Source of the DNA: Flagellimonas taeanensis
GTDB lineage: Bacteria > Bacteroidota > Bacteroidia > Flavobacteriales > Flavobacteriaceae
DNA length: 64,000 bases
Assembly (NCBI RefSeq): GCF_003584105.1
Contig: NZ_QXFO01000027.1
Coordinates: 416,158 to 480,157 of the forward strand
Direction of reading: 5' to 3'
Shown here: positions 1 to 11,380 of the stretch, piece by piece
Layout of the letters: each line of letters begins with the position of its first letter
Numbering within the stretch: position 1 is the stretch's first letter
Notes under the pieces: model-generated
Databases searched by the model: none
Told to the model about the DNA's origin: nothing
What the model saw: the letters and a program-made list of their open reading frames with translations, nothing else
Translations under genes and position numbers: made by a program

Positions 1-2
1 TG

Positions 3-1064
3 GAGATATGGAGAAACCGCGTGGTCGTGGAGGATGGAGAAGTGGAAGACCCCAATGAGGAGATTTCCCTTTCCGAAGCAAGGAAGATAGAGCCCGATTT
101 TGAGGTTGGGGAAGATGTGTCGGAAGAGGTGAAGCTCATAGATTTGGGAAGAAGGGCCATTTTGGCCTTGCGCCAGAACTTGATTTCCAAGATCCACGAG
201 CATGACAATACCACCATCTACAAACAGTTCAAAGATCTTGAAGGTGAGATTTATACCGCAGAGGTGCACCATATTCGACATAAGGCCGTAATTTTGTTGG
301 ACGATGAAGGGAATGAGATCATTCTTCCAAAGGAAAAACAGATCCCATCCGACTTTTTCCGCAAGGGGGACAACGTGAGAGGTGTTATCGAAAGCGTGGA
401 ACTGAAAGGCAACAAGCCTACCATTATCATGTCCAGGACTTCCCCTGCTTTCTTGGAGCAATTGTTCTTCCAAGAAATCCCAGAGGTCTTCGATGGACTG
501 ATCACCATCAAAAAAGCGGTCCGTATCCCAGGAGAAAAAGCCAAAGTGGCCGTGGATTCCTATGATGATAGGATCGATCCCGTAGGAGCCTGTGTGGGTA
601 TGAAAGGATCTCGGATACATGGTATCGTTAGGGAGTTGGGCAACGAGAACATCGATGTGATCAACTGGACCAACAATGCACAATTGATGGTGACCCGTGC
701 CCTTAGCCCGGCAAGGGTATCGTCCGTCAAACTGAACGACGAGAAAAAAACAGCCCAGGTCTACCTGAAGCCAGAGGAGGTTTCCAAGGCCATCGGTAGG
801 GGAGGGCACAACATACGATTGGCAGGTCAGTTGACCGGTTATGAAATAGATGTGTTCCGTGAAGGAGTGGAAGAAGATGTGGAATTGACCGAGTTCTCCG
901 ACGAAATAGAAAGCTGGGTGATAGAGGAGTTCAAGAAGATTGGACTGGATACCGCCCGCAGCGTTTTGGAGCAGGACATCAACGATTTGATCAAAAGAAC
1001 CGATCTAGAAGAAGAAACTATCCGTGAGGTCGTACGCATCCTCAAGGAAGAATTTGAAGATTAA
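3..1064 (+). CDS. nusA: Transcription termination/antitermination factor NusA (5' end outside window)
   Basis: NusA binds RNA polymerase and nascent RNA and modulates pausing, termination and antitermination. The reading frame is open from the first bases, and the first codons (EIWRNR...) match the end of the NusA N-terminal domain, so about 60 residues and the true start lie upstream of the window; the GTG at 21 is internal. In order one sees the end of the N-terminal RNAP-binding domain, an S1 domain (around residues 80-150 of the visible part), and two KH domains with GxxG loops (GMKGSRIHGI and IGRGGHNIRLA). A short acidic C-terminus follows, with no second long acidic repeat as in enterobacteria. 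It lies 41 nt upstream of infB, the usual rimP-nusA-infB order. The family assignment is secure. Confidence 0.97.
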   Translation, partial: EIWRNRVVVEDGEVEDPNEEISLSEARKIEPDFEVGEDVSEEVKLIDLGRRAILALRQNLISKIHEHDNTTIYKQFKDLEGEIYTAEVHHIRHKAVILLDDEGNEIILPKEKQIPSDFFRKGDNVRGVIESVELKGNKPTIIMSRTSPAFLEQLFFQEIPEVFDGLITIKKAVRIPGEKAKVAVDSYDDRIDPVGACVGMKGSRIHGIVRELGNENIDVINWTNNAQLMVTRALSPARVSSVKLNDEKKTAQVYLKPEEVSKAIGRGGHNIRLAGQLTGYEIDVFREGVEEDVELTEFSDEIESWVIEEFKKIGLDTARSVLEQDINDLIKRTDLEEETIREVVRILKEEFED

Positions 1065-1105
1065 ACTTATATTAGCAGCGAATTTTAGGGCAAGGAAAAC
1101 AATTT

Positions 1106-3853
1106 ATGGCAGGAAACCCAACAATACGACTCAACAAAGTTCTTAGGGAACTGAACATTTCATTGGATAGGGCAGTGGACCATCTCACCTCTGTGGGGCA
1201 CGAGATAGAGGCACGTCCTACGACAAAGATATCCGATGAGGTGTATCAGGTACTGTTGGATGAGTTCCAAACGGATAAGAGCAAAAAAGTGGCTTCCAAA
1301 GAAGTGGGCGAAGAAAAGCGCAAAGAGAAGGAGGCTATTCGGGTCCAAATGGAACAGGAGCAGGAAGAGCGCAGGTTGGCCAGGGAGAAAAGGAATGCAG
1401 AACAGCAGGTGATCAAGGCCAAAGCCGAGCTTTCCGGGCTCAAGACCGTGGGCAAGATAGACTTGGATCCAAAGCCAACCCAACCCAAAGAGGAAGAGCC
1501 ACAGCAAGTAGAGGAGCCAAAACAGGTTGAAGAGACCAAAGTTGTCCAAAAAGAAGAGCAGCCCAAGGAAAAAGAAGTAGAAGAGGTAAAACCTGAAGAA
1601 AAGGTTGATACTGCGGCCAAAGAAAAAGAAGAAGTAAAGGAAGTAAAGGAGGAGCAACCCAAGGAGCCTGAAACTTTCAAGACGCAGTACCAAAAACTTA
1701 CCGGACCCAAGATCACGGGGGACAAGATAGATCTTTCCCAGTTCAACAAGCCAAAGAAGAAAAAAGAGGACAATCAGAAACCAGTTGCAGGGTCTTCCGA
1801 TTCGGATAGGAAGAAACGCAGAAAACGTATTGTCAAAAATGGTCCGCAGCCTGGCAATAACCGACCCAACAACAGGCCGGGTGTTGGAGCTGGTGCAGGA
1901 GCAGGCGCAGGAAGAAAGGGACAGCGTGGCCCAATTTCCAAAGTGGAGCCCACAGAGGAAGAAGTACAAAAACAAGTGAGGGAGACCTTGGAAAAGCTCC
2001 AAGGAAAATCCGCCAAAGGCAAAGGAGCCAAATACAGAAGGGAGAAAAGGGACCAGCACCGTCAACAGACCGAAAAAGATCTGGAACAACAGGAGCTGGA
2101 AAGCAAGACCTTGAAAGTGACCGAGTTCGTAACCGTGAACGAAGTGGCCACCATGATGGATGTTCCCTCCACCAAAATTATATCAGCTTGTATGTCGCTG
2201 GGTATCATGGTGACCATGAACCAACGTTTGGATGCAGAGACCCTTTCCATTGTGGCCGATGAATTTGGTTACGAAGTGGAATTTGTCACAGCTGAAATAG
2301 AAGAATCCATCGAGGAGCAGGCAGATGCACCGGAAGATTTGAAGCCAAGGGCACCCATTGTTACGGTAATGGGACATGTGGACCACGGAAAAACATCCCT
2401 ATTGGATTACATAAGACAAGAAAATGTAATTGCAGGTGAAAGCGGTGGCATCACCCAGCATATTGGTGCCTATGGGGTTACCCTGGAGGACGGCCAAAGA
2501 ATCACTTTCTTGGATACTCCAGGTCACGAGGCGTTTACCGCCATGCGTGCACGTGGGGCCCAAGTCACCGACATCGCCATTATCGTAGTAGCTGCGGATG
2601 ACGATATCATGCCACAGACCAAGGAAGCCATTAGCCACGCCCAAGCGGCAGGCGTTCCCATAGTGTTTGCCATCAATAAGATAGACAAACCCACGGCCAA
2701 CCCAGACAAGATCAAGGAAGGACTTGCCCAAATGAACCTTTTGGTGGAAGATTGGGGCGGTAAGATACAGTCCCATGATATTTCGGCAAAGACAGGTCAG
2801 GGAGTGAAGGAACTTTTGGAAAAAGTATTGCTCGAGGCAGAATTGCTGGAGTTGCAGGCCAATCCCGACAAACTGGCTTCAGGAACCGTGGTAGAAGCCT
2901 TCTTGGACAAGGGAAGAGGATATGTGTCCACCATTTTGGTGCAGTCCGGGACCCTGAAAATAGGAGACTATGTATTGGCAGGTACCTGTAGCGGAAAAGT
3001 CAAGGCCATGCAGGACGAAAGGGGCAAGATTGTTAAAAGTGCAGGACCTTCCACGCCCATATCCATTTTGGGCCTCGATGGAGCGCCACAGGCAGGGGAT
3101 AGGTTCAATGTGCTGGAAGATGAGCGCGAGGCGAAACAGATTGCCGCAAAACGTTCCCAATTGCAGCGTGAGCAATCTGTTAGGACACAAAGACATATTA
3201 CCCTTGACGAAATTGGAAGACGAATTGCCTTGGGCGATTTCCAAGAGCTGAACATTATCCTCAAAGGGGATGTGGACGGTTCCGTGGAAGCACTTACGGA
3301 TTCGTTCCAGAAACTATCCACCGACGAGATCCAGGTCAACATCATCCACAAAGGAGTTGGTGCCATTACCGAATCCGACGTGTTGCTCGCCAGTGCATCC
3401 GATGCGGTCATCATAGGATTTAACGTAAGGCCGATGGGCAATGCCCGTGCGGTGGCGGATAAAGAAGAGATTGATATCCGAATGTATTCCATCATCTACG
3501 ATGCGATCAACGATCTTAAGGATGCTATGGAAGGAATGTTGTCTCCAGAGATCAAGGAAGAGGTCACAGGTAATGCGGAGATCAGGGAGACCTTCAAGAT
3601 ATCCAAGATCGGTACTATTGCTGGATGTATGGTCACCAGCGGAAAAATCTTTAGGAACTCCCAGATTCGATTAATCCGTGATGGTGTTGTCATCTATACA
3701 GGGGAGCTGTCTTCCTTGAAGCGTTTCAAGGACGATGTGAAGGAAGTGTCCAAAGGATACGATTGTGGATTGCAGATCAAAAACTACAACGACATCAAGG
3801 AGGGAGACATTGTTGAAGCCTTCCAAGAAGTCGCGGTGAAGAAAAAACTGTAA
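1106..3853 (+). CDS. infB: Translation initiation factor IF-2
   Basis: IF-2 is the GTPase that brings initiator tRNA to the 30S subunit and promotes subunit joining. The protein has 915 residues. The N-terminus carries a short IF2_N-like helical segment followed by a long Lys/Glu/Pro-rich linker (about residues 60-330, including a Gly-Ala run near 255-265) of the kind common in Bacteroidota IF-2. A second IF2_N domain precedes the G domain: GHVDHGKT (423-430), DTPGHE, and NKID motifs are all intact. The C-terminal half contains the beta-barrel, IF-2 domain 3 and the fMet-tRNA binding barrel. It is co-transcribed with nusA, and a strong hairpin terminator begins 22 nt after the stop codon. Confidence 0.98.
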   Translation: MAGNPTIRLNKVLRELNISLDRAVDHLTSVGHEIEARPTTKISDEVYQVLLDEFQTDKSKKVASKEVGEEKRKEKEAIRVQMEQEQEERRLAREKRNAEQQVIKAKAELSGLKTVGKIDLDPKPTQPKEEEPQQVEEPKQVEETKVVQKEEQPKEKEVEEVKPEEKVDTAAKEKEEVKEVKEEQPKEPETFKTQYQKLTGPKITGDKIDLSQFNKPKKKKEDNQKPVAGSSDSDRKKRRKRIVKNGPQPGNNRPNNRPGVGAGAGAGAGRKGQRGPISKVEPTEEEVQKQVRETLEKLQGKSAKGKGAKYRREKRDQHRQQTEKDLEQQELESKTLKVTEFVTVNEVATMMDVPSTKIISACMSLGIMVTMNQRLDAETLSIVADEFGYEVEFVTAEIEESIEEQADAPEDLKPRAPIVTVMGHVDHGKTSLLDYIRQENVIAGESGGITQHIGAYGVTLEDGQRITFLDTPGHEAFTAMRARGAQVTDIAIIVVAADDDIMPQTKEAISHAQAAGVPIVFAINKIDKPTANPDKIKEGLAQMNLLVEDWGGKIQSHDISAKTGQGVKELLEKVLLEAELLELQANPDKLASGTVVEAFLDKGRGYVSTILVQSGTLKIGDYVLAGTCSGKVKAMQDERGKIVKSAGPSTPISILGLDGAPQAGDRFNVLEDEREAKQIAAKRSQLQREQSVRTQRHITLDEIGRRIALGDFQELNIILKGDVDGSVEALTDSFQKLSTDEIQVNIIHKGVGAITESDVLLASASDAVIIGFNVRPMGNARAVADKEEIDIRMYSIIYDAINDLKDAMEGMLSPEIKEEVTGNAEIRETFKISKIGTIAGCMVTSGKIFRNSQIRLIRDGVVIYTGELSSLKRFKDDVKEVSKGYDCGLQIKNYNDIKEGDIVEAFQEVAVKKKL

Positions 3854-3874
3854 CCACACATCAACTATAGATAT

Positions 3875-3903
3875 AAAAAATCCCGCTAAAAGCGGGATTT
3901 TTT
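3875..3903. terminator. Intrinsic terminator after infB, probably bidirectional
   Basis: A perfect 13-bp stem (3875-3887 with 3891-3903) with an AAA loop has A-tract and T-tract flanks on both sides. It sits between infB on the plus strand and the convergent SPOR gene on the minus strand, so it can end both transcripts. Confidence 0.9.
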
Positions 3904-3925
3904 ATTGTTCTTTATAATCGAGCTG

Positions 3926-4300
3926 CTATGATTTGGACTCCACCGAAGGCTTCAGGAGCATGGCATCCGGATATTTTTTGCGGACTTCCAAATACTTGCG
4001 TTCGGCCTCCAATTTGGTCTTGAACCTACCCAAACGCACACGATAGGTAGGCGATTCAAATTCAATTTTGGAGTACCAATCCGGAAAATCGATGTCCACT
4101 TGCGATTTCAGGTTCTGCGCCTTTTGGAAATTGCCAAAACCGACCTGTATCTGGTAATATCCAGCTTTTGAGCTGACCTCGGTATACAGTTTTACCAATT
4201 CATCTATTTTGGGATCTTGTTGGATGCTCACCCTTCCTTCCTGGGCGGACAACGGTAGGGACAAACCCATCAAAATGGCAGTAAATACAATGGTTTTCAT
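3926..4300 (-). CDS. SPOR-domain protein, secreted, 124 aa
   Basis: A small exported protein whose C-terminal two thirds (about residues 47-116) is a SPOR-like domain with the YYQIQVG opening and the YRVRLGRF second strand. SPOR domains bind denuded peptidoglycan glycans, often at division sites. A signal peptide (MKTIVFTAILMGL... cleaved near LSAQ) shows that it is periplasmic. The ATG whose A is at 4300 is chosen; an upstream in-frame ATG at 4336 would lie inside the predicted -7 element (4334-4341), so it is unlikely to be transcribed. No enzyme domain is fused to it. The exact role is not evident; the position between infB and the respiratory operon is often seen in flavobacteria. Confidence 0.85.
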   Translation of the reverse strand: MKTIVFTAILMGLSLPLSAQEGRVSIQQDPKIDELVKLYTEVSSKAGYYQIQVGFGNFQKAQNLKSQVDIDFPDWYSKIEFESPTYRVRLGRFKTKLEAERKYLEVRKKYPDAMLLKPSVESKS

Positions 4301-4333
4301 GATGCTTGGGTAAAATTTTGAGATATATACGTA

Positions 4334-4341
4334 CAAAAGTA
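4334..4341 (-). promoter_or_regulatory. Promoter -7 element for the SPOR gene
   Basis: On the minus strand the sequence reads TACTTTTG, matching the Bacteroidota -7 consensus TAnnTTTG. A clear -33 element is not seen at the expected distance. The predicted start of transcription, near 4327, supports the shorter reading frame starting at 4300. Confidence 0.55.
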
Positions 4342-4417
4342 GTTTTTTATGCTTTAAACGGGCTTCGGGCCCATTATTTAGAATCCTTATAAATTACTTC
4401 TTATAAATACCTTAACA

Positions 4418-4448
4418 TTTTAAAAAATGACTGTATGTCGTACTTTTG
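4418..4448 (+). promoter_or_regulatory. Promoter of the alternative complex III operon
   Basis: TACTTTTG at 4441-4448 matches TAnnTTTG exactly, with TTTT at 4418-4421, 19 nt upstream, as a near-consensus -33 box. It predicts a leader of about 80 nt before actA. The leader contains an inverted repeat CTATTG/CAATAG (4474-4479 and 4490-4495). Confidence 0.6.
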
Positions 4449-4535
4449 TGACCAATTTTGGTGGGATGAAAAGCTATTGTTCTCAAACTCAATAGAAAGA
4501 ATCGTGCCAAAGATTTCGATAGAAATTTCGTTAAT

Positions 4536-5900
4536 ATGAAAAAGGTTCTATACCGCCATCTATTTTCCAAAGCTTTAGGTTTATCTCTCCTATTTTCCCC
4601 TATTTCATTCTATGCACAGGAAGAAGCTGCCGCCCCAACAGAGGAGGTTGTTGCAGATGCTGCTGCAGATACAGGTGGGGATGCGGCAAAAGGGAAACAG
4701 CTCTTTAACCAAAACTGTGCGGCCTGTCACGCTTTGGACCGTAAGATGACCGGTCCGGCATTGGCAAATGTGGAAACCAGATTGGCCGATGATGCCGGTT
4801 TGGATAGGGAGTGGTTGTACGCATGGATCAAGAACAGTCCAGGGGTCATCGCTTCGGGTGATGCCTATGCCAATAAAATCTACGCGGAATACAACCAAGC
4901 GGCCATGACGCCGTTCCCAACCTTGTCCAACCAGGACATTGATGATATTTTGGCGTATACCGCCGCTCCTCCGTCAACTCCGGCTAAAGCTACAACTCCA
5001 TCTGGTGGTGATGGTGGCCAGCCTTCTTCTGGAGGAATTTCCAATGAATTGATCCTAGCTGCATTGGCCCTTGTGTTCGGGCTTTTGGTAATCATGCTCG
5101 TGCTGGTGAACAAGACCTTGCGACGCATCGCCGAAGCGAACGGTATCGTATTGGAAGAAGAAAAACAAAAACGCCTGCCTTTATGGAAAGCCTTTGTCAA
5201 AAACCAGTTCTTGGTATTGGTGAGTGCTATTTTCCTATTGTTGGCCAGTGCGTATTTCGCTTACGGATGGATGATGCAAGTGGGTGTGGACCAAGGGTAC
5301 GCTCCTGTGCAGCCCATTCATTTCTCACACAAGATACACGCCGGGGACAACAAGATTGAATGTAAATACTGTCACTCGTCCGCTAGGGTATCCAAAACTT
5401 CTGGAATCCCTTCGTTGAACGTGTGTATGAACTGCCACAAATCCATCTACCAATACGCGGGCAATCCAGAAGGGCCATCCGCAGAGGATATCGCCAATGG
5501 ATACACCAACGATTTCTACACAGGAGAGATCAAGAAGTTGTACAAAGCTGTTGGATGGGATGAGGAAAACCAAAAATATACAGGTGAGGGTCGCCCAGTG
5601 GAGTGGGTCAGAATCCACAACCTTCCCGATTTTGCCTATTTCAACCACTCACAGCACGTTTCCGTTGCTGGGATAGAATGCCAGACCTGTCACGGTCCGG
5701 TGGAAGAAATGGAGATAGTGGAACAATTCTCCCCATTGACCATGGGTTGGTGTATCAACTGTCACAGGGAAACCAATGTAAAAGTGGAGGGCAACGCCTA
5801 TTACGAAGCCATTCATGAGGAACTGTCCAAAAAGTACGGGGTCGATAAGTTGACTGCGGCCATGATGGGTGGTTTAGAATGTGGTAAGTGTCACTATTAA
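4536..5900 (+). CDS. actA: Alternative complex III subunit ActA, multiheme cytochrome c (six CxxCH)
   Basis: ActA is the periplasmic c-type cytochrome that passes electrons in the quinol:cytochrome c oxidoreductase ACIII. The 454-residue protein has a signal peptide, an N-terminal monoheme domain (CAACH at 61-65), a Gly/Ser-rich linker, two membrane segments (about 168-198 and 222-247), and five further CxxCH motifs (starting at 276, 297, 382, 406 and 449). The last motif ends one residue before the stop codon. The five-heme part is what is expected of ActA; the N-terminal monoheme domain is an extra module, possibly a tethered electron shuttle. It is the first gene of an operon with actBCDEF and coxBA. 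Confidence 0.93.
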   Translation: MKKVLYRHLFSKALGLSLLFSPISFYAQEEAAAPTEEVVADAAADTGGDAAKGKQLFNQNCAACHALDRKMTGPALANVETRLADDAGLDREWLYAWIKNSPGVIASGDAYANKIYAEYNQAAMTPFPTLSNQDIDDILAYTAAPPSTPAKATTPSGGDGGQPSSGGISNELILAALALVFGLLVIMLVLVNKTLRRIAEANGIVLEEEKQKRLPLWKAFVKNQFLVLVSAIFLLLASAYFAYGWMMQVGVDQGYAPVQPIHFSHKIHAGDNKIECKYCHSSARVSKTSGIPSLNVCMNCHKSIYQYAGNPEGPSAEDIANGYTNDFYTGEIKKLYKAVGWDEENQKYTGEGRPVEWVRIHNLPDFAYFNHSQHVSVAGIECQTCHGPVEEMEIVEQFSPLTMGWCINCHRETNVKVEGNAYYEAIHEELSKKYGVDKLTAAMMGGLECGKCHY

Positions 5901-5932
5901 GAAGTAAAAGAAGATAATCTCAGATATATCGT

Positions 5933-8900
5933 ATGGCATCAAACAAAAAATATTGGAAAAGTGCAGCGGAGCTCAATCCGAACGATTCCATTGTTGAGGC
6001 GCTAAAACATAATGAATTCACAGAACAGATTCCCGTTGACGAGTTTTTGGGCGACAAGGAAAACCTATCCACATCGACCACCAACCGAAGGGATTTTCTA
6101 AAATATGTTGGTTTCAGCACGGCTGCGGCAACGATGGCTGCCTGTGAAGGACCGGTTCACAAGTCCATTCCCTACGTGGTGCAACCCGACCGCATCGTGC
6201 CTGGTGTGGCCAATTACTATGCCACCACCATAGCTGATGGTTTTGACTTTGCCAGCATTTTGGTGAAGACCAGGGAGGGAAGGCCCATCAAAATAGAGAA
6301 CAATACGGATGCCAAGGTCAATGGAGGGGCGAATGCAAGGGTGCAGGCCTCTGTTTTGACCCTGTACGATAGCAAAAGATTGCAAGGTCCATCTGCCAAC
6401 GGCGAGCCTGTGGAATGGAAAGTGTTGGATGCCACTGTTCGGGCAAAGCTCAACAGTTTGAAAGGTTCCAACAAGCAGATCGTGCTGTTGACCCAGACCT
6501 ATGCGAGTCCATCCACCGATAAATTGATCGCTGAATTCAAGGCGGCTTATGGGGAGAATGTGAACCACGTGGTTTACGATGCCATTTCCGAAGATGCCGC
6601 GTTGAATGCTTTTGAAGCAGCTTATGGGGAAAGGGCTTTGGCCGATTATGATTTTGAAAAAGCTGGATTGATCGTTTCTTTCGGTGCCGATTTCTTGGGA
6701 GATTGGCAAGGAGGAGGTTATGATAGCGGCTATGCCAAAGGGCGTGTGCCCAAGAACGGGAAAATGTCCAGACATATCCAAATGGAATCCAATATGTCCT
6801 TGACCGGCGCCAATGCCGACAAGCGTTACCCAATGACCCCTACCCAGCAGAAGATCGCTCTTGCCAAGTTGTACGGTAAGTTGAACGGAAGCAATGTGGG
6901 GGGTGGAACATCCGACGTGGATGAGGCTGTAGACAAGGTTGCTGCCGAGATCAAGAAAGCGGGCAGCAAAGCTGTTGTCGTCACTGGACTGAATGATGCC
7001 AATGCGCAGACAGTGGTGTTGGCCATCAACAAACTATTGGCCAGTGAGGCATTCGATGCAAAGAATCCAAAATATGTCCGTCAGGGCAATACGGCCAAAG
7101 TGACCAAATTGGTTGCCGATATGAATGCGGGCCGAGTTGGAGCATTGATCATGGACGGTGTGAATCCTGTTTACACCTTGCCGAACTCCGAAGCATTTGT
7201 ATCAGGATTGGAAAAAGTGGACCTTTCGGTCGCTTTTGCCTTCAATAATGATGAAACGGCGCAAGCCTCACAATATGTTGCTGCGGCATCGCACTACCTC
7301 GAATCTTGGGGAGATGCCCAGTTCAAAAAAGGACAATTTAGCCTCATGCAGCCTGCCATCCGTGAACTGTTCGATACAAGACAGTTCCAAACGGCATTGT
7401 TGACATGGATGGGCGCTGAAAAAACATACTACGACTACATCCAGGAAACTTGGAATGCTGACATCCTTCAGGGAGGTTCGTGGAACAAGGCACTTCAGGA
7501 TGGGGTATTCGTGGCTGCTGCACCTGCGCCAGTGGAAGGGGATGCTTCGGCTGCTGCTCCTGTAGATGCTGAAAGCGTGGAAGTGGAATCCACTGTGGTT
7601 CCCATCGCTTCTGCCATACGCTCTTTGGTCAATGCCACTAGTGGCGGGGTCGAGCTTGTACTGTACTCCAAAGTGGGTATGGGAGATGGTCGCCAGGCCA
7701 ATAACCCATGGTTGCAAGAGTTCCCTGACCCGATTTCAAGGGTGTCTTGGGACAACTACGTCACCGTTTCCAAAGCGGATGCCGAAAAATGGGGCGTTGA
7801 AAATGAAATGGTGGCCGATGGCGGTGTTAACGGTGGTTACGTAAAATTGACCGTTGATGGAAAAGTATTGGAAAAAGTTCCCGTGATCGTTCAGCCTGGT
7901 CAGGCCGTGGGTACGGTCGGACTTTCCTTTGGATATGGCAAGAAGGCCGGTATGCAGGCCGAAATGGCGACCGGTGTGAATGCCTATGCCCTGTACACTA
8001 ATTTTTCCGATGTACAGACCGTGACCGTTGAAAAAGTATCTGGAGTGCATGAGTTTGCATGCATCCAATCCCAAAAAACATTGATGGGTAGGGGTGATAT
8101 CATCAAGGAAACCACCTTGGAGATCTTCAATACAAAAGATCATGCCGAGTGGAACCCGATGCCACATGTTACCCTAAACCACCAAGAGATTCCGGTAACC
8201 TCTCCCGATGCTGATCTTTGGGACGAGTTTGATCGTTCTGTTGGACATCACTTTAATCTGTCCATCGACCTGAACGCCTGTACAGGATGTGGGGCATGTG
8301 TGATCGCTTGCCACGCGGAGAACAACGTTCCTGTGGTCGGAAAAATGGAGATGCGCCGTTCGCGCGATATGCACTGGTTGCGCATCGATAGATATTATTC
8401 CTCAGAAGAGACCTTTGAACAGGACAACGAGAAGAAGGACGGAATGGATGGTCTTTGGGGAGAAAAAGGTTCCTTGGGTGGTTTCAGGGAGATGGAAGAC
8501 CCATCTGCCAACCCTCAAGTAGCTTTCCAGCCTGTAATGTGCCAGCACTGTAACCACGCACCCTGTGAAACAGTGTGTCCGGTGGCTGCAACCTCGCACA
8601 GTAGGCAAGGACAGAACCATATGGCCTATAACCGTTGTGTGGGTACCAGGTACTGTGCCAACAACTGTCCGTACAAAGTACGTAGGTTCAACTGGTTCTT
8701 GTACAGCAACAACGATGAGTTCGACTTTAACATGAACAACGACTTGGGCAAGATGGTCATCAACCCAGATGTCAATGTCCGTTCAAGAGGTGTCATGGAA
8801 AAATGCTCCATGTGTATCCAAATGACCCAGAAGACCATTTTGGATGCCAAGCGTGATGGAAGGGTCATCAAGGATGGTGAGTTCCAGACGGCCTGTTCCG

Positions 8901-9064
8901 CAGCTTGTAGCAGCGGTGCCATGGTGTTTGGTGACATCAATGACAAGGAGAGCAAGGTGGCCAAGTTGAAAGAGGACGATAGAATGTACCACTTGTTGGA
9001 GCATGTCGGGACCAAACCCAATGTGTTCTATCATGTCAAGGTTAGGAACACCAACGAGGCTTAA
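5933..9064 (+). CDS. actB: Alternative complex III subunit ActB (molybdopterin-oxidoreductase-like plus four-cluster Fe-S domain)
   Basis: This 1043-residue periplasmic subunit joins a molybdopterin oxidoreductase-like part to a C-terminal ferredoxin-like Fe-S part that wires quinol oxidation in ActC to the hemes. A twin-arginine motif (R52-R53, RRDFLKYVGF) is followed by a hydrophobic stretch and Cys in AACEGP, suggesting a Tat-exported lipoprotein. An Ala/Pro linker near 525-560 splits the large domain. The Fe-S part shows CTGCGACVIAC, CQHCNHAPCETVCP, CVGTRYCANNCP and CSMC...CSAAC groups, enough for four clusters. In characterised ACIII no molybdenum cofactor is bound in this subunit, so catalysis of a Mo reaction should not be inferred. 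Start ATG 5933 is 32 nt after actA. Confidence 0.95.
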   Translation: MASNKKYWKSAAELNPNDSIVEALKHNEFTEQIPVDEFLGDKENLSTSTTNRRDFLKYVGFSTAAATMAACEGPVHKSIPYVVQPDRIVPGVANYYATTIADGFDFASILVKTREGRPIKIENNTDAKVNGGANARVQASVLTLYDSKRLQGPSANGEPVEWKVLDATVRAKLNSLKGSNKQIVLLTQTYASPSTDKLIAEFKAAYGENVNHVVYDAISEDAALNAFEAAYGERALADYDFEKAGLIVSFGADFLGDWQGGGYDSGYAKGRVPKNGKMSRHIQMESNMSLTGANADKRYPMTPTQQKIALAKLYGKLNGSNVGGGTSDVDEAVDKVAAEIKKAGSKAVVVTGLNDANAQTVVLAINKLLASEAFDAKNPKYVRQGNTAKVTKLVADMNAGRVGALIMDGVNPVYTLPNSEAFVSGLEKVDLSVAFAFNNDETAQASQYVAAASHYLESWGDAQFKKGQFSLMQPAIRELFDTRQFQTALLTWMGAEKTYYDYIQETWNADILQGGSWNKALQDGVFVAAAPAPVEGDASAAAPVDAESVEVESTVVPIASAIRSLVNATSGGVELVLYSKVGMGDGRQANNPWLQEFPDPISRVSWDNYVTVSKADAEKWGVENEMVADGGVNGGYVKLTVDGKVLEKVPVIVQPGQAVGTVGLSFGYGKKAGMQAEMATGVNAYALYTNFSDVQTVTVEKVSGVHEFACIQSQKTLMGRGDIIKETTLEIFNTKDHAEWNPMPHVTLNHQEIPVTSPDADLWDEFDRSVGHHFNLSIDLNACTGCGACVIACHAENNVPVVGKMEMRRSRDMHWLRIDRYYSSEETFEQDNEKKDGMDGLWGEKGSLGGFREMEDPSANPQVAFQPVMCQHCNHAPCETVCPVAATSHSRQGQNHMAYNRCVGTRYCANNCPYKVRRFNWFLYSNNDEFDFNMNNDLGKMVINPDVNVRSRGVMEKCSMCIQMTQKTILDAKRDGRVIKDGEFQTACSAACSSGAMVFGDINDKESKVAKLKEDDRMYHLLEHVGTKPNVFYHVKVRNTNEA

Positions 9065-9094
9065 TCAATAAAAGAAGTAATTAGAAGATAAATT

Positions 9095-10846
<1,752 letters not shown>

Positions 10847-10848
10847 GT

Positions 10849-11376
10849 ATGGCATCAAAAGTTATTCAGGCACTTTACAACGATGATGATGTATTGATGC
10901 ATGCCGTAAAAAAAGTTAGGGCAGCGCACCACCACATAGAGGAAGTATATACCCCGTTCCCCGTACACGGGCTGGACAAGGCCATGGGATTGGAGGGCAC
11001 CCGTATCGCGATCACTTCCTTCATGTATGGATGTTTGGGACTTACCGTGGCCATCGTGATGATGAACTATATCATGATCGAGGATTGGCCCCAGGATATC
11101 GGTGGTAAACCAAGTTTCAGCTATTTGGAGAACATGCCCGCCTTTGTTCCGATCATGTTTGAAATGACGGTCTTCTTTGCGGCCCACTTGATGGTGATCA
11201 CGTTCTATCTGAGAAGTAGGATGTGGCCCTTCAAAAAAGCGGAGAACCCCGATAAACGTACTACTGATGACCACTTTTTGATGGAAATCGGAGTGCACGA
11301 CAATGAAAGTGAACTTGCCGATCTGTTGTGGGAAACAGGGGCGGTAGAAGTAAAAGTTACAGAAAAGGAGTCTTAA
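10849..11376 (+). CDS. actD: Alternative complex III subunit ActD (DUF3341)
   Basis: ActD is a membrane-anchored ACIII subunit of the DUF3341 family, 175 residues long, with a cytoplasmic N-terminal domain (VYTPFPVHGLDKAMGL motif) and two membrane helices (about 62-82 and 101-122). The C-terminus is hydrophilic. It has no metal-binding motif; the family role is structural, holding ActC and ActF. The start codon is 2 nt after the actC stop, indicating translational coupling. Confidence 0.92.
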   Translation: MASKVIQALYNDDDVLMHAVKKVRAAHHHIEEVYTPFPVHGLDKAMGLEGTRIAITSFMYGCLGLTVAIVMMNYIMIEDWPQDIGGKPSFSYLENMPAFVPIMFEMTVFFAAHLMVITFYLRSRMWPFKKAENPDKRTTDDHFLMEIGVHDNESELADLLWETGAVEVKVTEKES

Positions 11377-11380
11377 AAAT

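Noticed and set aside
1885..1915. Gly-Ala coding repeat in infB as a mobile or unstable repeat
   Set aside because: Short, in frame and in the flexible linker where Bacteroidota IF-2 proteins are typically low-complexity.
1160..2089. 309-codon minus-strand frame rich in Leu and Phe
   Set aside because: It is the mirror of the Lys/Glu-rich linker of infB; composition is explained by the sense strand.
5933..9064. Reading ActB as an active molybdopterin enzyme
   Set aside because: Gene order and the fused Fe-S part place it in ACIII, whose B subunit is known to lack the molybdenum cofactor.
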